Origin: Zygnema cylindricum
Lineage: Eukaryota > Streptophyta > Zygnematophyceae > Zygnematales > Zygnemataceae
DNA length: 64,000 nt
Assembly: GCA_037447655.1 (NCBI GenBank)
Contig: JBBHKE010001377.1
Location: 374,241 to 438,240 of the forward strand
Direction: 5' to 3'
Part shown: positions 52,177-62,155 of the stretch, one piece after another
Numbering within the stretch: position 1 is the stretch's first letter
Layout of the letters: the number at the start of each line of letters is the position of its first letter
Notes under the pieces: model-generated
What the model was told of the DNA's origin: nothing
Database searches by the model: none
The model's input: only the letters and a program-made list of their open reading frames with translations
Translations under genes and position numbers: made by a program

Positions 52177-53235
52177 TGTAGAAATTAAACGTTCTTTTTA
52201 GAATTTTCTAGGTTAAAATTTGTAAAAGATAAAATACAAAAAAGAAACGAGGGTAGTCTGTCTCTAACTCCTTTCTTCAACTCCCACACTTGTTGCAATC
52301 AATGAAGGTTGAAGAGGGAGCTAGAGCCATGGCTGCTTGTGCTCTCTAGAGAGAGCCAGGCGGTTGTTTTAGTAGGTTTACTAAAATGATACTTGACGGA
52401 CCCAGGATTTGATCCTGGTACCTGCCGTCCGTCAAGTTAGCCGGTAGTGGTTAGCTTTAACCTGTTAGTCTAAGTTCAGTGCTAGAGTATATAGAGTTTG
52501 ACATACATCTAAATAGTTTTAGGTAAACTAATTCATTTAATGGAAACTATACATGTAATGCATAGATACAGTTTTGTAAAGTACGGAGTATGGTATGCTT
52601 ACGAAACAAATACCGCACATATGTTTTGACAGCATAACAAATATCGGGCATCTATTTTCGACGGCTATAATTGAAAGTCGGTTGTGATCGGACGGCCAGG
52701 AAAGATGCCAAGATTGCAAAATAGGATTTTGGCGGTTCGCGGTCACTGCCACATCAAATGACATGTGGCACAACCACATTGGATTGCGGCATCTCCGAGG
52801 ATTACTGGAACGAATCCAAAAATGACATGTGTCAACTTTTTGGCCATGTCCTACAATGGCAATACACAAAGTACATCGTCACCTGTACCTTTTTGTACAA
52901 CATATTATTGTGATTGGTGCCGTACGTCAGTAGAATGAGTTTTAGAGAGAGATAGGACTTAGAAAAATTAAGTAGGTAGCCGCCTCTCTTCGAGAGAGCT
53001 TCAATAAAAAAGGTCAACTTTGACCCACCATAACTTACCACTCAGGGGAGCAAATTCAGAGATTCTTTTTGCTATCGACTCAGGGGAGTCTTCCCTTTAC
53101 AATGGTGAAGGTGGTGAGAGATTTGGTCTGCAAGTGTGGCAATTACTTTTCCTGAAACACAATTGGTTCAGGGTTATCCTAGGAGCTTCGTGTGAGCTAC
53201 CCATTCAGAGGACCTATGGAGGTCTCAAAATTGCA
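52177..53235 (+). repeat. 5' LTR of F1-D
   Basis: 1,059 bp, TGTAGAAATTAAACG ... AAAATTGCA. The stem-loop arms CTTCAAC (52275-52281) and GTTGAAG (52308-52314) show a paired C-G to T-A change relative to CTCCAAC/GTTGGAG of other copies. Confidence 0.9.
52388..52478 (-). other. tRNA-like module with extended stem (F1-D LTR)
   Basis: A perfect T-arm, CCAGG-ATCAAAT-CCTGG on the minus strand (52402-52418), is enclosed by an 11-bp perfect inverted repeat ACTTGACGGAC / GTCCGTCAAGT (52391-52401, 52427-52437). The D-arm-like CTAACAGGTTAAAGCTAAC lies on the 5' side. The 11-bp stem is not a normal acceptor geometry, since it encloses only the T-arm. Confidence 0.6.
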
Positions 53236-53978
53236 GGTTATGGGCCTACCCTCTTGGGTGCCAATCTTTAATGGAATTGGCTTAATATACTAGGAAAGTA
53301 TGATGAGAGGAGCTTTATGAGAGAAAAGGTTTTGGGGAATAGTGAGTGGAAAGGTGAGGCGTCGATCTGGTCTTGGCATCCCCCTAGGGTTTGGAGGAAG
53401 TAGATTCACTAGAGATGCAGATTCATCTCTAACGGAGGTGACAAAGAAAGGGGAGGTGATGGACAAAGGAAAAGAGAAGGAGATGATCACTCCGATAGCA
53501 ACTGGTTCATGTCACCTATTCTGAGGAATGAGGAGAATGATATAAATACTTGGGACTACAACAATATGGCGGTAAAGCACTTTATCCTCGGCCATCTTAC
53601 TCAAGGGCTTGCATCTCCTCATCCGTAGGTAGAGAGGGCATCCAATCTTTGGGTGGCTCTCATAGAGATGTACCGAGGTGGTACGATTCAGCAACATCAG
53701 TTGGCTGATTAGAAAATTAATGCGTATATATACAAGTGGGGGAAGATGTTGGATTTTTGCAATGAGATTGCTACACTTTTCATGGAGCTAGAGAGTGCTG
53801 CAAAAGTAGAAAGTGAAAAGGAAAAGGTTAACTTCTTGCTCATGAAGTTATCGGATGAGTTTGAGAATATAGTCAACCGTGTGCAGGACTTCCCGGACTC
53901 AAGGTGGATATGGAATTTAGTGGTAGGGATGAATCTTTTTTGAGAGAATACGATTGAGAGCAGAAGGGGAGGAAAGAG
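53218..53978 (+). pseudogene. Copia gag, part before the solo LTR (F1-D)
   Basis: MEVSKLQVMG-type start in the LTR end, then PSWVPIFNGIG, LGIPLGFGGSRFTRDADSSLTEVTKKGE, NNMAVKHFILGHLTQGLASPHP, VALIEMYRGGTIQ, MLDFCNEIATLFMELESAAK, EKVNFLLMKLSDEFENIVNRVQDFPDSRWIWN. The reading is split over three frames. It stops at GRKS where the solo LTR is inserted. Confidence 0.87.
53236..53247 (+). promoter_or_regulatory. Primer binding site (F1-D)
   Basis: GGTTATGGGCCT directly after the LTR end. It is read as QVMGL in gag. Confidence 0.83.
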
Positions 53979-54989
53979 TGTTGGTTTTTGGAAACCTTTA
54001 GTCCTCTCTATATCACATTACTATGCTGCCAAGCTGCTTTGGTCACATCGCATCCATAGCAGCTTGCGTACTAAGTACTAAGACTATTGGAAAGTACGGA
54101 ATTGGACTTCAAGTGACATGAAGAAACATAGACGAAAGTGCGAAATGTATTGGAGAAATGTACGGCGGATCCCGAAGCGATCCGATGATTAATGTTCGAA
54201 ATATTGTAAAATGTACGTTGGCCGTACGAACCATAATGCGGCGATCGACATTTAGTGAGTTGGATGCCACCGGAGCTACGGACAGCGGCGGTATCAGTTT
54301 GGACATTTTGGTGAGGGACGCGAAATTGCGTCCATCACATGATACTTAATTTGGACGGTCTAGATTCATTTGACAAAATTCGTAAGGCTTATAAATATGT
54401 AACAATGTTGTCCTGTGTTTTCAATATTAGTGTAGACTGTTGGTACACTCACATTAATAGAGGTAGTTGATTGATTACGTACGGCTGGTATGCCTCCGTA
54501 CTGTGAGTAACAAGCTGTAGTGTATATTTGTAGGACTTAGTCATTTTGAGACTTAGGAACCTTTATGGACAGAAACTATTTTTTGCTCCTTTTTGGGATT
54601 TTCATCTGAGAATTGCTCTCAGTTTTTATCGGAAGAATTATCTGAAATTTTGCATGTGTGTTCCTCCTTGTGTTGGAAATATTGCGGCAAATATGCAGAC
54701 CTATAGTGTGTCTTATTTGCTTGGGGCTTCATTGTGAAGTTGGTCATATTTATCAAAGTTCCAGCAGGCTGTTTTCTGCAACTTTGACTGAGTGTTCTGA
54801 TTATTCGGTTTGGTATTGTTATATGAAAATTGGTGGGAACACTTAGTGGCCTAGGAAATCTTTGATTGAGTAGTTTCAGCTTGGTTTGGTTATTCTGTAG
54901 AATTCTGAGTGGAATCAAATGAGGATGTTTTGTGGTAGTATGTGGTGCTTCCAAGGGGAAATCCATGGCTGAAAATGCTATGGACAACA
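53979..54989 (+). repeat. Solo LTR, family 2-related, with perfect TSD AAGAG
   Basis: 1,011 bp, TGTTGGTTTTTGG ... GACAACA, flanked by AAGAG at 53974-53978 and 54990-54994. Gag of F1-D resumes exactly after it (GQAMEAATDWWNKDS). The LTR end encodes MAENAMDN in frame to its edge, a gag start unlike MSTST, so this is a distinct subfamily. Confidence 0.92.
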
Positions 54990-55475
54990 AAGAGTGGGCA
55001 AGCCATGGAAGCCGCAACTGATTGGTGGAACAAGGATTCCACAAAACCAATCGGAAACTATGGAGGGGGAGGGGCAAGAAAAATCAAACCGATGAGTTCC
55101 GACCAAGGGTTCCCAATGGTTTGTGTCATTTTTGAAAGAAACTAGGGCACTATATGGCGGAGTGCACCAAGTTAACCGAACTTCAGTTAAAGGATGGGCA
55201 GATTGGTGGATTTCCAAGAGGAAAGAATAAGGCTCTTGTGACACAGGTACATAAGGAGGAATCCGAGGAAGAGGACGATGAGCTCTTGTTGGATGAGGAT
55301 TTGGAGGCGAAAACGGAGGTCAAAATTCCTCAAAAGCATAAATGTGCTTTCGGAGGATTAAAAGGTGAAGGAGGTTGGATTGTGGATTCGGGTGCCTCCA
55401 TGCGCATGTGTAAAGACAAACACCTATTCACTAAGATGAGAAAAAAAAATTATTGTAGAGATAGAGTATAGGGAT
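54990..55475 (+). pseudogene. Copia gag end, nucleocapsid and protease (F1-D)
   Basis: The knuckle reads CHF-stop-KKLGHYMAEC: the second Cys codon is TGA. Then ESEEEDDELLLDEDLEAKTEVKIPQKHKCAFGGLKGEGGWIVDSGASMRMCKDKHLFTKMR (55154-55471 open), with an intact DSGAS active site. Confidence 0.87.
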
Positions 55476-55790
55476 GTGAGGGTAGTCACTACTACTATGG
55501 TAGGATCGGTAGATCTGAAAGTCTTAGTGGAAGGGAAGACATGTATAGTGACATTCTTTGATGTGTTGTTTATTCCAGAGTTTAAAAAAAACCTTATCTC
55601 AACGTCTGTGTTGAATGATAAGGGTTTTCAGACTAGCACTAGGAAGGGAACCTTTACTGCTAGCTTTGAGGAGGAAGTTTATTTCACTGATGAAAAAGGT
55701 AGCCAAGGGATGTTTATGCTGATATTAAGCAATAAAAAGAAGAAACTTTACTATGCTCGTTACATGATATTATGTTGTGGTATAAGAGGC
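55476..55790 (+). pseudogene. Copia post-protease and pre-integrase start (F1-D)
   Basis: VVTTTMVGSVDLKVLVEGKTCIVTFFDVLFIPEFKKNLISTSVLNDKGFQTSTRKGTFTASFEEEVYFTDEKGSQGMFMLILSNKKKKLYYA. It becomes unrelated at about 55790, within the HKRLGH finger. The ORF read-through to 55877 is not copia. Confidence 0.86.
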
Positions 55791-56540
55791 TTCTGGCAGC
55801 TCGTAGTGGACTCTCACCCACCTTGGGAAAGGCACGTGGCTTATACGAACTGTAGGCATTTGATCGTGCATTCATAGTTTATTTTTTTGCTTTATTCCAC
55901 GTGGCTCAATTCTATACGTTTAATCGGTGAAAATTGTCCTTACGAGATCACGTGCTACAAACAAAAAGGTTCGAAAGATGGCTAACCTTATTCTGTAGAG
56001 CATAACATCCAACGGTCAAGGTCTACACCAATAACCCTAAAGAATGAAATCAATCTCTTAATAAAAATGTTTTTTAGAAAAAAAAAATAGTTGGTGCGTT
56101 ACTGTGCAAAACAATACGACTTTCGGTAAACAACTCCATTTTGTCGATAATTCAACCTCACCCTAATGCTGAAATAACTCTCGCCAGAGGAAAACAATAT
56201 CGTCCAAAATGAGAGTTGGTCCGAAAGATGAAATTTTAATCGTACAAATTTGCGGGAAAATACAGACTCATTTACTTTCGTGGTCGTATTGCATTGTAAT
56301 TCAAAAGAACAACATGAGATTATTCTATTTTACAGGAGACGACTCACTTTGCTTTTGGTTAAGAACTTTTTGCCCACTGATTTGCTTGCCTTAGGTAGGT
56401 CGATGCTTACGCCCAAAGAAAAAACGTGACTTTCGATGACAACCCTTCTTGATTATTTTGGTCAATCGTCATTGTACGTGGTATGGTTAAGTGACCAAAC
56501 ACCATGGGAGCATATAGGTTTTAATCGTACTAAGGGCATG
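55791..56540. other. Unassigned sequence
   Basis: 750 bp with no match to other parts of the window, no coding signal and no tRNA. It contains an A-rich stretch near 56079. It could be the original host DNA exposed between two truncated elements. Confidence 0.5.
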
Positions 56541-57385
56541 TTGTTCTATGACAACTGGAGCAGCACCAACTAAAGCTAAATCACAAGCTATCACATAACA
56601 AAAAGAGGAAGCACTCAAGATACCAACTTTGACCCACTACAAAAGGTATTCAATATTACCAAATGGCCCTAAACCACACTAGCGTGCAATTTACCACTTG
56701 TGCTGACAACCCACAAATTTTGAAGCAAAAGGCTCAATTAATCTAAGAGATATAGCCGTATAATATCTCTTAAAATGCACAAAAGTGCCCTTTGGATTCT
56801 TATACAAGGAATACATGAGAATCACTTAGTCCTAGAATTTATACTACTAAATTCTACTACTACCTACCTAGCCAATCAGAACAGTGAAAAGAGTTTTCTA
56901 ACCGTACTCTTAAGTAATCTGTCTATCTACCTATTGTATGTCAAATTAGTCAATGGTGCTTCTACTGTTCCGTCCAAATTGACAAATCTCAATTGTCTAC
57001 GTAAAACTTTTACTAATTGTTCACACTAATAAACAAATACACATGAAGACAAACTCTCGTTTCCACAAAGTTTTCACCGACATTGAAATTTTATAAGTGA
57101 CAAGATCCGTCGCGTCATAGTGGTCCACTTTCAGATTTTGGTAAATCTTTGTCTGTCCGATCTTGTCTATCGGACGGTATGTCATAATAAGGTCGTGCGC
57201 GCCATTTTGTAATCTTCCTTTTACTTAGCACTCGTCCGATATGATCTCTTTAATTTTGTACCGTCTAGATTGTAAAGGTACACTAATTCTGAAACATAGT
57301 ATCAATCACAACGCTGAAAATATTTCTAAGTCTTGAGACTTCATCTCACAAAATATAGAGAGGTCTTAAGCTTTCAAAAACAACA
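56541..57385 (-). repeat. 3' LTR of F2-d
   Basis: 845 bp on the minus strand, TGTTGTTTTTGAAAGC (from 57385) to GTCATAGAACAACA (56541). The last codons (GCTCCAGTTGTCATAGAACAA) are the family 2 gag start, APVVIEQ. It is shorter than other family 2 LTRs by over 100 bp. Confidence 0.85.
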
Positions 57386-57400
57386 CCCCCTTAAGCTTTA
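57386..57400 (-). promoter_or_regulatory. Polypurine tract of F2-d
   Basis: The minus strand reads AAAGCTTAAGGGGG before the LTR, the same type as the family 2 tracts at 5971 and 33757. Confidence 0.72.
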
Positions 57401-57471
57401 GACTCTCTAAGCCACTTAATCCACAAATATCCCTACAACTAGACTAGAACCGCCTAACTACCTTAAGACTT

Positions 57472-58098
57472 TTATTGCCGATTTCTAGTGTGTCTTTTCG
57501 GTTTTTGTTGACTTATGCTCAAACTTCCTTTTATTGATGTAATAGCATGCCTCTTGCGATTTATATAATGGATTAGATTCCAAAAAATGTGTCTATAGGT
57601 AATTTTTGTTGTAAATTCTAACTCCCCTAACTCTAGATTGTCTCTATCAATGTTCTCAAAATCCGTCTCTCTACCTTCTAATATTTGTTTGAATTTTGGA
57701 AAAGTAGCAATTCTCATTTCATCCATCATATCAAAATTTTCTAACGTATTTCGTGTTGCCATTTTTCCTGTCAATCTGTTAATCATTTTATTCATAACTT
57801 TTACTGCTTGCATTGCAAGGATATTCTTAGTTTTTTGTAAATTTTGCATTCTAAACTTGTATTTTAACACTGTCTTAATTTTGGTTTTTCTTTCAATGGA
57901 TATTTCTATAATTTTTAGGTCATTTCCTATTGATTTCTGATCCGGTGAAAGTTCCAATATTTCCCAAGTTTGGGCGTCCAAAATAGGTGCCGCAATATCA
58001 TTTGTTGCATTTACATTATGCTCTACTTCGGGTTTTGAAATTGTCTCCTGGTTCTGAAATTGTCTCTTGAAGGGTGAGAGGCTCCCCTTGATTTTCAA
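57472..58098 (-). CDS. Deleted copia RT/RNase H ORF (F2-d)
   Basis: 208 residues. DAQTWEILELSPDQKSIG (RT fingers) is joined directly to NDLKIIEISIERKTKIKTVLKYKFRMQNL (after YVDD). About 160 residues including the catalytic palm are therefore missing, and the frame is kept. It continues ILAMQAVKVMNKMINRLTGKMATRNTLENFDMMDEMR, then ITYRHIFWNLIHYINRKRHAI (RNase H start, cf. PYRQVVGSLIYFMN) and stops at RNRQ*. It cannot encode an active RT. Confidence 0.8.
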   Translation of the reverse strand: MKIKGSLSPFKRQFQNQETISKPEVEHNVNATNDIAAPILDAQTWEILELSPDQKSIGNDLKIIEISIERKTKIKTVLKYKFRMQNLQKTKNILAMQAVKVMNKMINRLTGKMATRNTLENFDMMDEMRIATFPKFKQILEGRETDFENIDRDNLELGELEFTTKITYRHIFWNLIHYINRKRHAITSIKGSLSISQQKPKRHTRNRQ

Positions 58099-58732
58099 TT
58101 AGTGCATAGCGCTTTCCAATAGTATATCCCCAATTAATTCCCCATCTCCCCCTCTGAAATTCTGAGGCTGGAGGCGAGGGTTTGGTCTGATTTTCAGTTT
58201 TTGGCCTTTCCCCTAGCAACGGTCCATCGGTGCTTGAAATTCTAGGTCTAGGGATGAGGGGGTCTTGTCGTTTGTCGAACGATATGCCACAATCTTCGTA
58301 ACTAATGGTACACCCTCTTCTGGACGTTTTCAAAATTTCAGCGACGACATCATCTCGTCCTTGGTTTATCGATGACGTTTTTTCGTTGCTGTTTTGTCTT
58401 TTTCCTCCGGAGACCGTCATTGATGATTTAGCGACGAGATCATCTTGTCGCTGGTCCAGCGATGAGACATAATCGTCGCTACTTGTGCTCGCTGCCTTGT
58501 CGAGTCCCTGTAGCGTTAAATCTTGATTCATCCTAGGTTGAAAAATGGCATATTTGGTAATTGTTTCTACCTTTTTGTCAACTGACTGAAAAATGTCAGC
58601 TGGTTGCTCCTCATCTTTGATAGTGAAATTTCTTGTTATTACTATCCTATCTTTTTCAGGTACATATACTTTATAATCTTCTGTAAAATCCTCGTAAACT
58701 TTTAGGAGTCCAGATATACCATTCGCCTCCAT
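58016..58732 (-). CDS. Copia integrase-RT linker ORF with repeats (F2-d)
   Basis: 238 residues: MEANGISGLLKVYEDFTEDYKVYVPEKDRIVITRNFTIKDEE is the integrase C-terminal end (cf. MEPKGLQGILFGYDDHSKGYRVSVFER in F2-b). A repetitive linker follows, with SLDQRQDDLVAKS, SINQGRDDVVAEI and SFDKRQDPLI spaced about 30 residues apart, then SPPASEFQRGRWG and GKRYALIENQGEPLTLQE. It overlaps the downstream ORF in another frame. Confidence 0.82.
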   Translation of the reverse strand: MEANGISGLLKVYEDFTEDYKVYVPEKDRIVITRNFTIKDEEQPADIFQSVDKKVETITKYAIFQPRMNQDLTLQGLDKAASTSSDDYVSSLDQRQDDLVAKSSMTVSGGKRQNSNEKTSSINQGRDDVVAEILKTSRRGCTISYEDCGISFDKRQDPLIPRPRISSTDGPLLGERPKTENQTKPSPPASEFQRGRWGINWGYTIGKRYALIENQGEPLTLQETISEPGDNFKTRSRA

Positions 58733-58879
58733 TTTTCACCTAATCTGAGTATTATCTAAAATGATAACCTTGCTACCAAATAATCTTTTTCTTCTATAGC
58801 TACTCTCGTAAGGTAAGGTAAATCTATGTATCATTCTGAGAGCATATTTATTACATGATTTTTCATCCTCTTTGCTAAT

Positions 58880-59239
58880 TTATATGCCTTTTATTTTACC
58901 ATCTTTGTCAAAATCTATTATATTTTCTTTGACTATTATATCAAGACTCTTATTGTGCGCATGACTGAGTCTTTTAAAGCTCATTTCACTTACTACCACA
59001 ATTTTTGAATACAAAGCATCTTTTTGATTCATAACAGCAAGATTGACCCTATTCATTTGGTCTGGACCTCTTGTACTTGTAACAGCTGCTCGACCTTTTT
59101 TGATAACTATTTGTTTTCCATTTTTCATAAGTACTTCAAATCCTTTCCTCTTTGCAAGAGAAATAAAAAAAAACGTTTTTCCAAAATTCTGGAAAATAGA
59201 GGACGTCATAAAGTGTCTTTTTAGTTGAGGTGACGTCAA
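58880..59239 (-). CDS. Copia post-protease/pre-integrase ORF (F2-d)
   Basis: 119 residues. LAKRKGFEVLMKNGKQIVIKKGRAAVTSTRGPDQMNRVNLAV, KDALYSKIVVVSEMSFKRLSHAHNKSLDIIVKENIIDFDKDGKIKGI. Compare GFEVTLKRDRQVFSKLEKVAISQTRDASKLFCMDMAE and LWHKRLGYVNYYSLKNMV of F2-c. The H-X4-H finger is RLSHAH, so the first His is lost. Integrase core sequence does not follow. Confidence 0.75.
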   Translation of the reverse strand: MTSPQLKRHFMTSSIFQNFGKTFFFISLAKRKGFEVLMKNGKQIVIKKGRAAVTSTRGPDQMNRVNLAVMNQKDALYSKIVVVSEMSFKRLSHAHNKSLDIIVKENIIDFDKDGKIKGI

Positions 59240-59387
59240 TATCCACCATAAGTGTTACTTCGCCTTATGCGTTGCATGTACTATATTGTCCGTCCGCATA
59301 ATAGATGTTTGTTCGAGAAATGGTTTGTAATTTATCAAAATATTCTCCATTCTAACGCATATGTTGAGTGTTGTCCATAGCCTATTT

Positions 59388-60343
59388 CGTTGGCTTCAAA
59401 GCTTTATCCTCAGTAGATAAGGTTGTGAGGGGAGGTTTATAACTTAGAATATTTTTGGGTCTTCTAAGTTGTAATACTTACCTTGTATAGTGTGAAAGTG
59501 GATTAGTAACTCTGGAGTGTATCGTACGGTCTCATAGACACGCGTCAGTATGAGGGACGATACAAAAAAGGCGGAATGGCTGTGGACACATGTAACACAT
59601 CACTCGAAGTAAAACCAGCGCATCGGACAGTTGAAAAGGAAAACCTGACATCTGGGAAATCAAGTGTGAAGAACAAATATAGGACGTCAATTTGAACTGA
59701 ACTAACGGTTACGATTTAAGTGTGGACCACAGGTGACGAAGTACTCCGTAAGCACTCCAAATATTCGTACAAGATTAACCACAGCCGGTTGGACTTATTT
59801 GAATACTGCTGACTAAGCAGCAACATTGGGTGTACGGCATCAAATGAAGAAAACCTGAACAAACGTTTTTTGGAGTTTAGCGAATTTAAATTTAGTGTGA
59901 CATTGCTTGATTTAGGTTAGTGGAAAAAGAGATTTTTGGAAGTACATTAGGTACTCTGTCGTACTATAGTACAGCACGACTATTCAATCTGATTGGTCAA
60001 AAGGATTAGTAGATAGACACTCAGTGTATAAAAGTTTAGGACTTAGAAACATTTGATCAACCAGTTTTGAGATAATGCAAATCTGAATGCAGTTTTTGTG
60101 AAACTTGAAGATGTCATATCTTATGGTTTACTTTTTCAATTGTGTTCTAATTTTGAGAATTGAGAGTGTGTATACTGGTGATATTGTATGCTGAATTTGG
60201 TGTAATTTGTAATTGTGGATCAAGTTTTATAGTGAGTGAAACATCAGTGTTTGATTGGGTTCTTGGTAAGCTTCTGTGTAAGTTATGTCTAATTTTACCA
60301 CTACTGCTGCAGCTCCACCTGTACCGGTATTCATAAAACAACA
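59388..60343 (+). repeat. Family 2 solo LTR
   Basis: 956 bp, CGTTGGCTTCAAAGC ... AAAACAACA. Near-TSD TATTT (59383-59387) / TATTG (60344-60348). The gag start codons are present at its end (MSNFTTTAAAPPVPVFIKQ from about 60286). There is no internal region: a 202-bp repeat array follows immediately. Confidence 0.8.
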
Positions 60344-61006
60344 TATTGTTGTTATCAAAAACACAAAGTTGAGTTACAAACATGGTTCGGAATTTGTTTT
60401 ACAACTTTTTGTGACCGCGAACAATAAACGTTATTGTTTATCGCCTCAAAAAGAGGGAAAATAAACTCAAAACCATGTTTGTAACTCAAGTTTGTGTTTT
60501 CGCTAACAACAATAGTGGTAAGAAACTCTTTACATTGTTAACGCTCACAAAAATAGTTAAAAAAAACCCTAAACCATGTTTCTAACACAAATTTGAGTTT
60601 GTGCTAACAAATATATTTGTAATAAACATCGTTTATTGTTCGCGGTCACAAAATGATGTAAAACAAACTCCGAACCATGTTTGTAACTCAAGTTTGTGTT
60701 TTCGCTAACAACAATAGTGGTAAGAAACTCTTTACATTGTTAACGCTCACAAAAATAGTTAAAAAAAACCCTAAACCATGTTTCTAACACAAATTTGAGT
60801 TTGTGCTAACAAATATATTTGTAATAAACATCGTTTATTGTTCGCGGTCACAAAAAGATGTAAAACAAACTCCGAACCATGTTTGTAACTCAAGTTTGTG
60901 TTTTCGCTAACAACAATAGTGGTAAGAAACTCTTTACATTGTTAACGCTCACAAAAATAGTTAAAAAAAACCCTAAACCATGTGTCTAACACAAATTTGA
61001 GTTTTG
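60344..61006. repeat. Inverted plus tandem 202-bp repeat array (foldback-like)
   Basis: From 60474 a unit of 201-202 bp repeats (CCATGTTTGTAACTCAAG at 60474, 60675, 60877) until the gap. Each unit is itself two diverged halves of about 101 bp. 60350-60430 is the reverse complement of the unit's end plus start (CGAACAATAAACG, CTTTTTGTGACCGCG), so the array begins with an inverted copy. Confidence 0.88.
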
Positions 61007-61016
61007 NNNNNNNNNN
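61007..61016. other. Assembly gap (10 N)
   Basis: Falls inside the 202-bp array. The array is probably longer in the genome and collapsed or cut here. Confidence 0.98.
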
Positions 61017-61189
61017 TTAAAAAATTCAGGACTAAGAGAGATTATTGAGGATAGATGACTTCATGCCTGGTTAGTCTAATGACATAGCATGTGTTTTCAT
61101 GATGACGGCTACATGGAAAACATGCCGGATACATGCTGTTCCGATAATACACCTGCGCACAGGGGAAAAGTGAGCAGGCATGCAAGGAG

Positions 61190-61653
61190 CGTAGTACTTT
61201 TGTGTACGATACAGTAATCTGATTGGTCCGTACTTCAGTAGATAGGAGTTATTAGAGAGAATCAGGACTTAAAAAATTTGGTAGGTAGTCACCTCTCCCT
61301 TTGAGAGTTTGTACAAATAGGTATTTTTACTGCCTCATAACTTATCGGTTGGTTGGCCGTTTTCAGTGATTCTTTTTGCTACGGACTCGAGGAGTCCATG
61401 CTGCACAGGGGTCAAATTGTTAGTTTGCCTTCTAGGGCAGAAGTGGTAGTGGCTTAAAGTGGGTTAGTTAAATACTATCTAAAGGTTTCCTGTATTCTGT
61501 AGTCCAACTCAGGGGAGTCTAAGCTGCACAGGGGTGCAGTCAAATTGTTAGTTTGCCTTCTAGGGCAGAAGTGGTAGTGGCTTCAAGTGGGTTAGTTAAA
61601 TACTATCTAGAGGCTTCCTGTATTCTGTAGTCCAATGGAGGACACATAATTGC
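61190..61653 (+). repeat. LTR-C 3' part with internal tandem duplication
   Basis: Homologous to 29803-29923 (CTCATAACTTATCGGTTGGTTGGCCG). It ends CACATAATTGCA. Within it a block of about 122-128 bp (GTCAAATTGTTAGTTTGCC at 61411 and 61539) is duplicated. The left limit is uncertain. Confidence 0.75.
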
Positions 61654-62155
61654 AATTGAGAATACCCGAACAAACGATTTTTGGAGTGTAGCTCATTTAA
61701 GTTTAGTGTGTTACTGTTTTACTTAGATTAGTTGCAAACGGGATTTGTTGGAAGTACATTAGGTACTATGTCGTACTAGAGTACAGTACGACAATTCAGA
61801 TACTGCAATCTGATTGGTCAAGAGATCAATAGATTGACGCTCAGTGTGTAAAAATTTAGGACTTAGAAATAGTTTGATAACCAGTTTTGAGATAATGCAA
61901 ATCTGAATGCAGTTTTTGGGAAACTTGCAGATGTCATATCTTATGGTTTATTGGTTCAATTTTGTTGTTATTTGAGAGTGTGTATGCTGGTGATATTGTA
62001 TGCTGAATTTGGTGTGATTTGTACTTGTGAATCAGGTTTTATAGTGAGTAAAACATCAGTGTTTGATTGGTTTCTTGGTTAGCTTCTGTTTAGGTTATGT
62101 CTACTTCTACTAGTATTGCTGGAGCTCCACGTGTACCACTAGTCATAGAACAACA
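61654..62155 (+). repeat. 5' LTR of F2-e, 5' truncated
   Basis: Matches the second half of family 2 LTRs (ACCCGAACAAACGATTTTTGGAG, GTTTTTGGGAAAC) and ends GAACAACA. The missing left half is either beyond LTR-C or lost. Confidence 0.85.

Larger units (their letters stand above)
52177..55790 (+). mobile_element. Family 1 copia element F1-D, 3' truncated
   Basis: LTR, primer site, gag, knuckle, protease and the first part of the pre-integrase domain, ending near 55790 in unrelated sequence. It carries a solo LTR (53979-54989) in gag. It is inserted in RT of F2-c. No TSD test is possible because the 3' end is missing. Confidence 0.9.
56541..59240 (-). mobile_element. Internally deleted family 2 relative F2-d
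   Basis: A minus-strand element with 3' LTR, tract, RNase H/RT remnants, linker and pre-integrase region. The integrase core (between 58880 and 58740) and the RT fingers/palm are absent. Its 5' end is missing. Unusually, the retained parts stay open for 208 and 238 codons. Confidence 0.83.

Noticed and set aside
60350-61006. CRISPR-like array
   Set aside because: Repeat units are about 202 bp without unique spacers and with inverted organisation, in a eukaryotic context.
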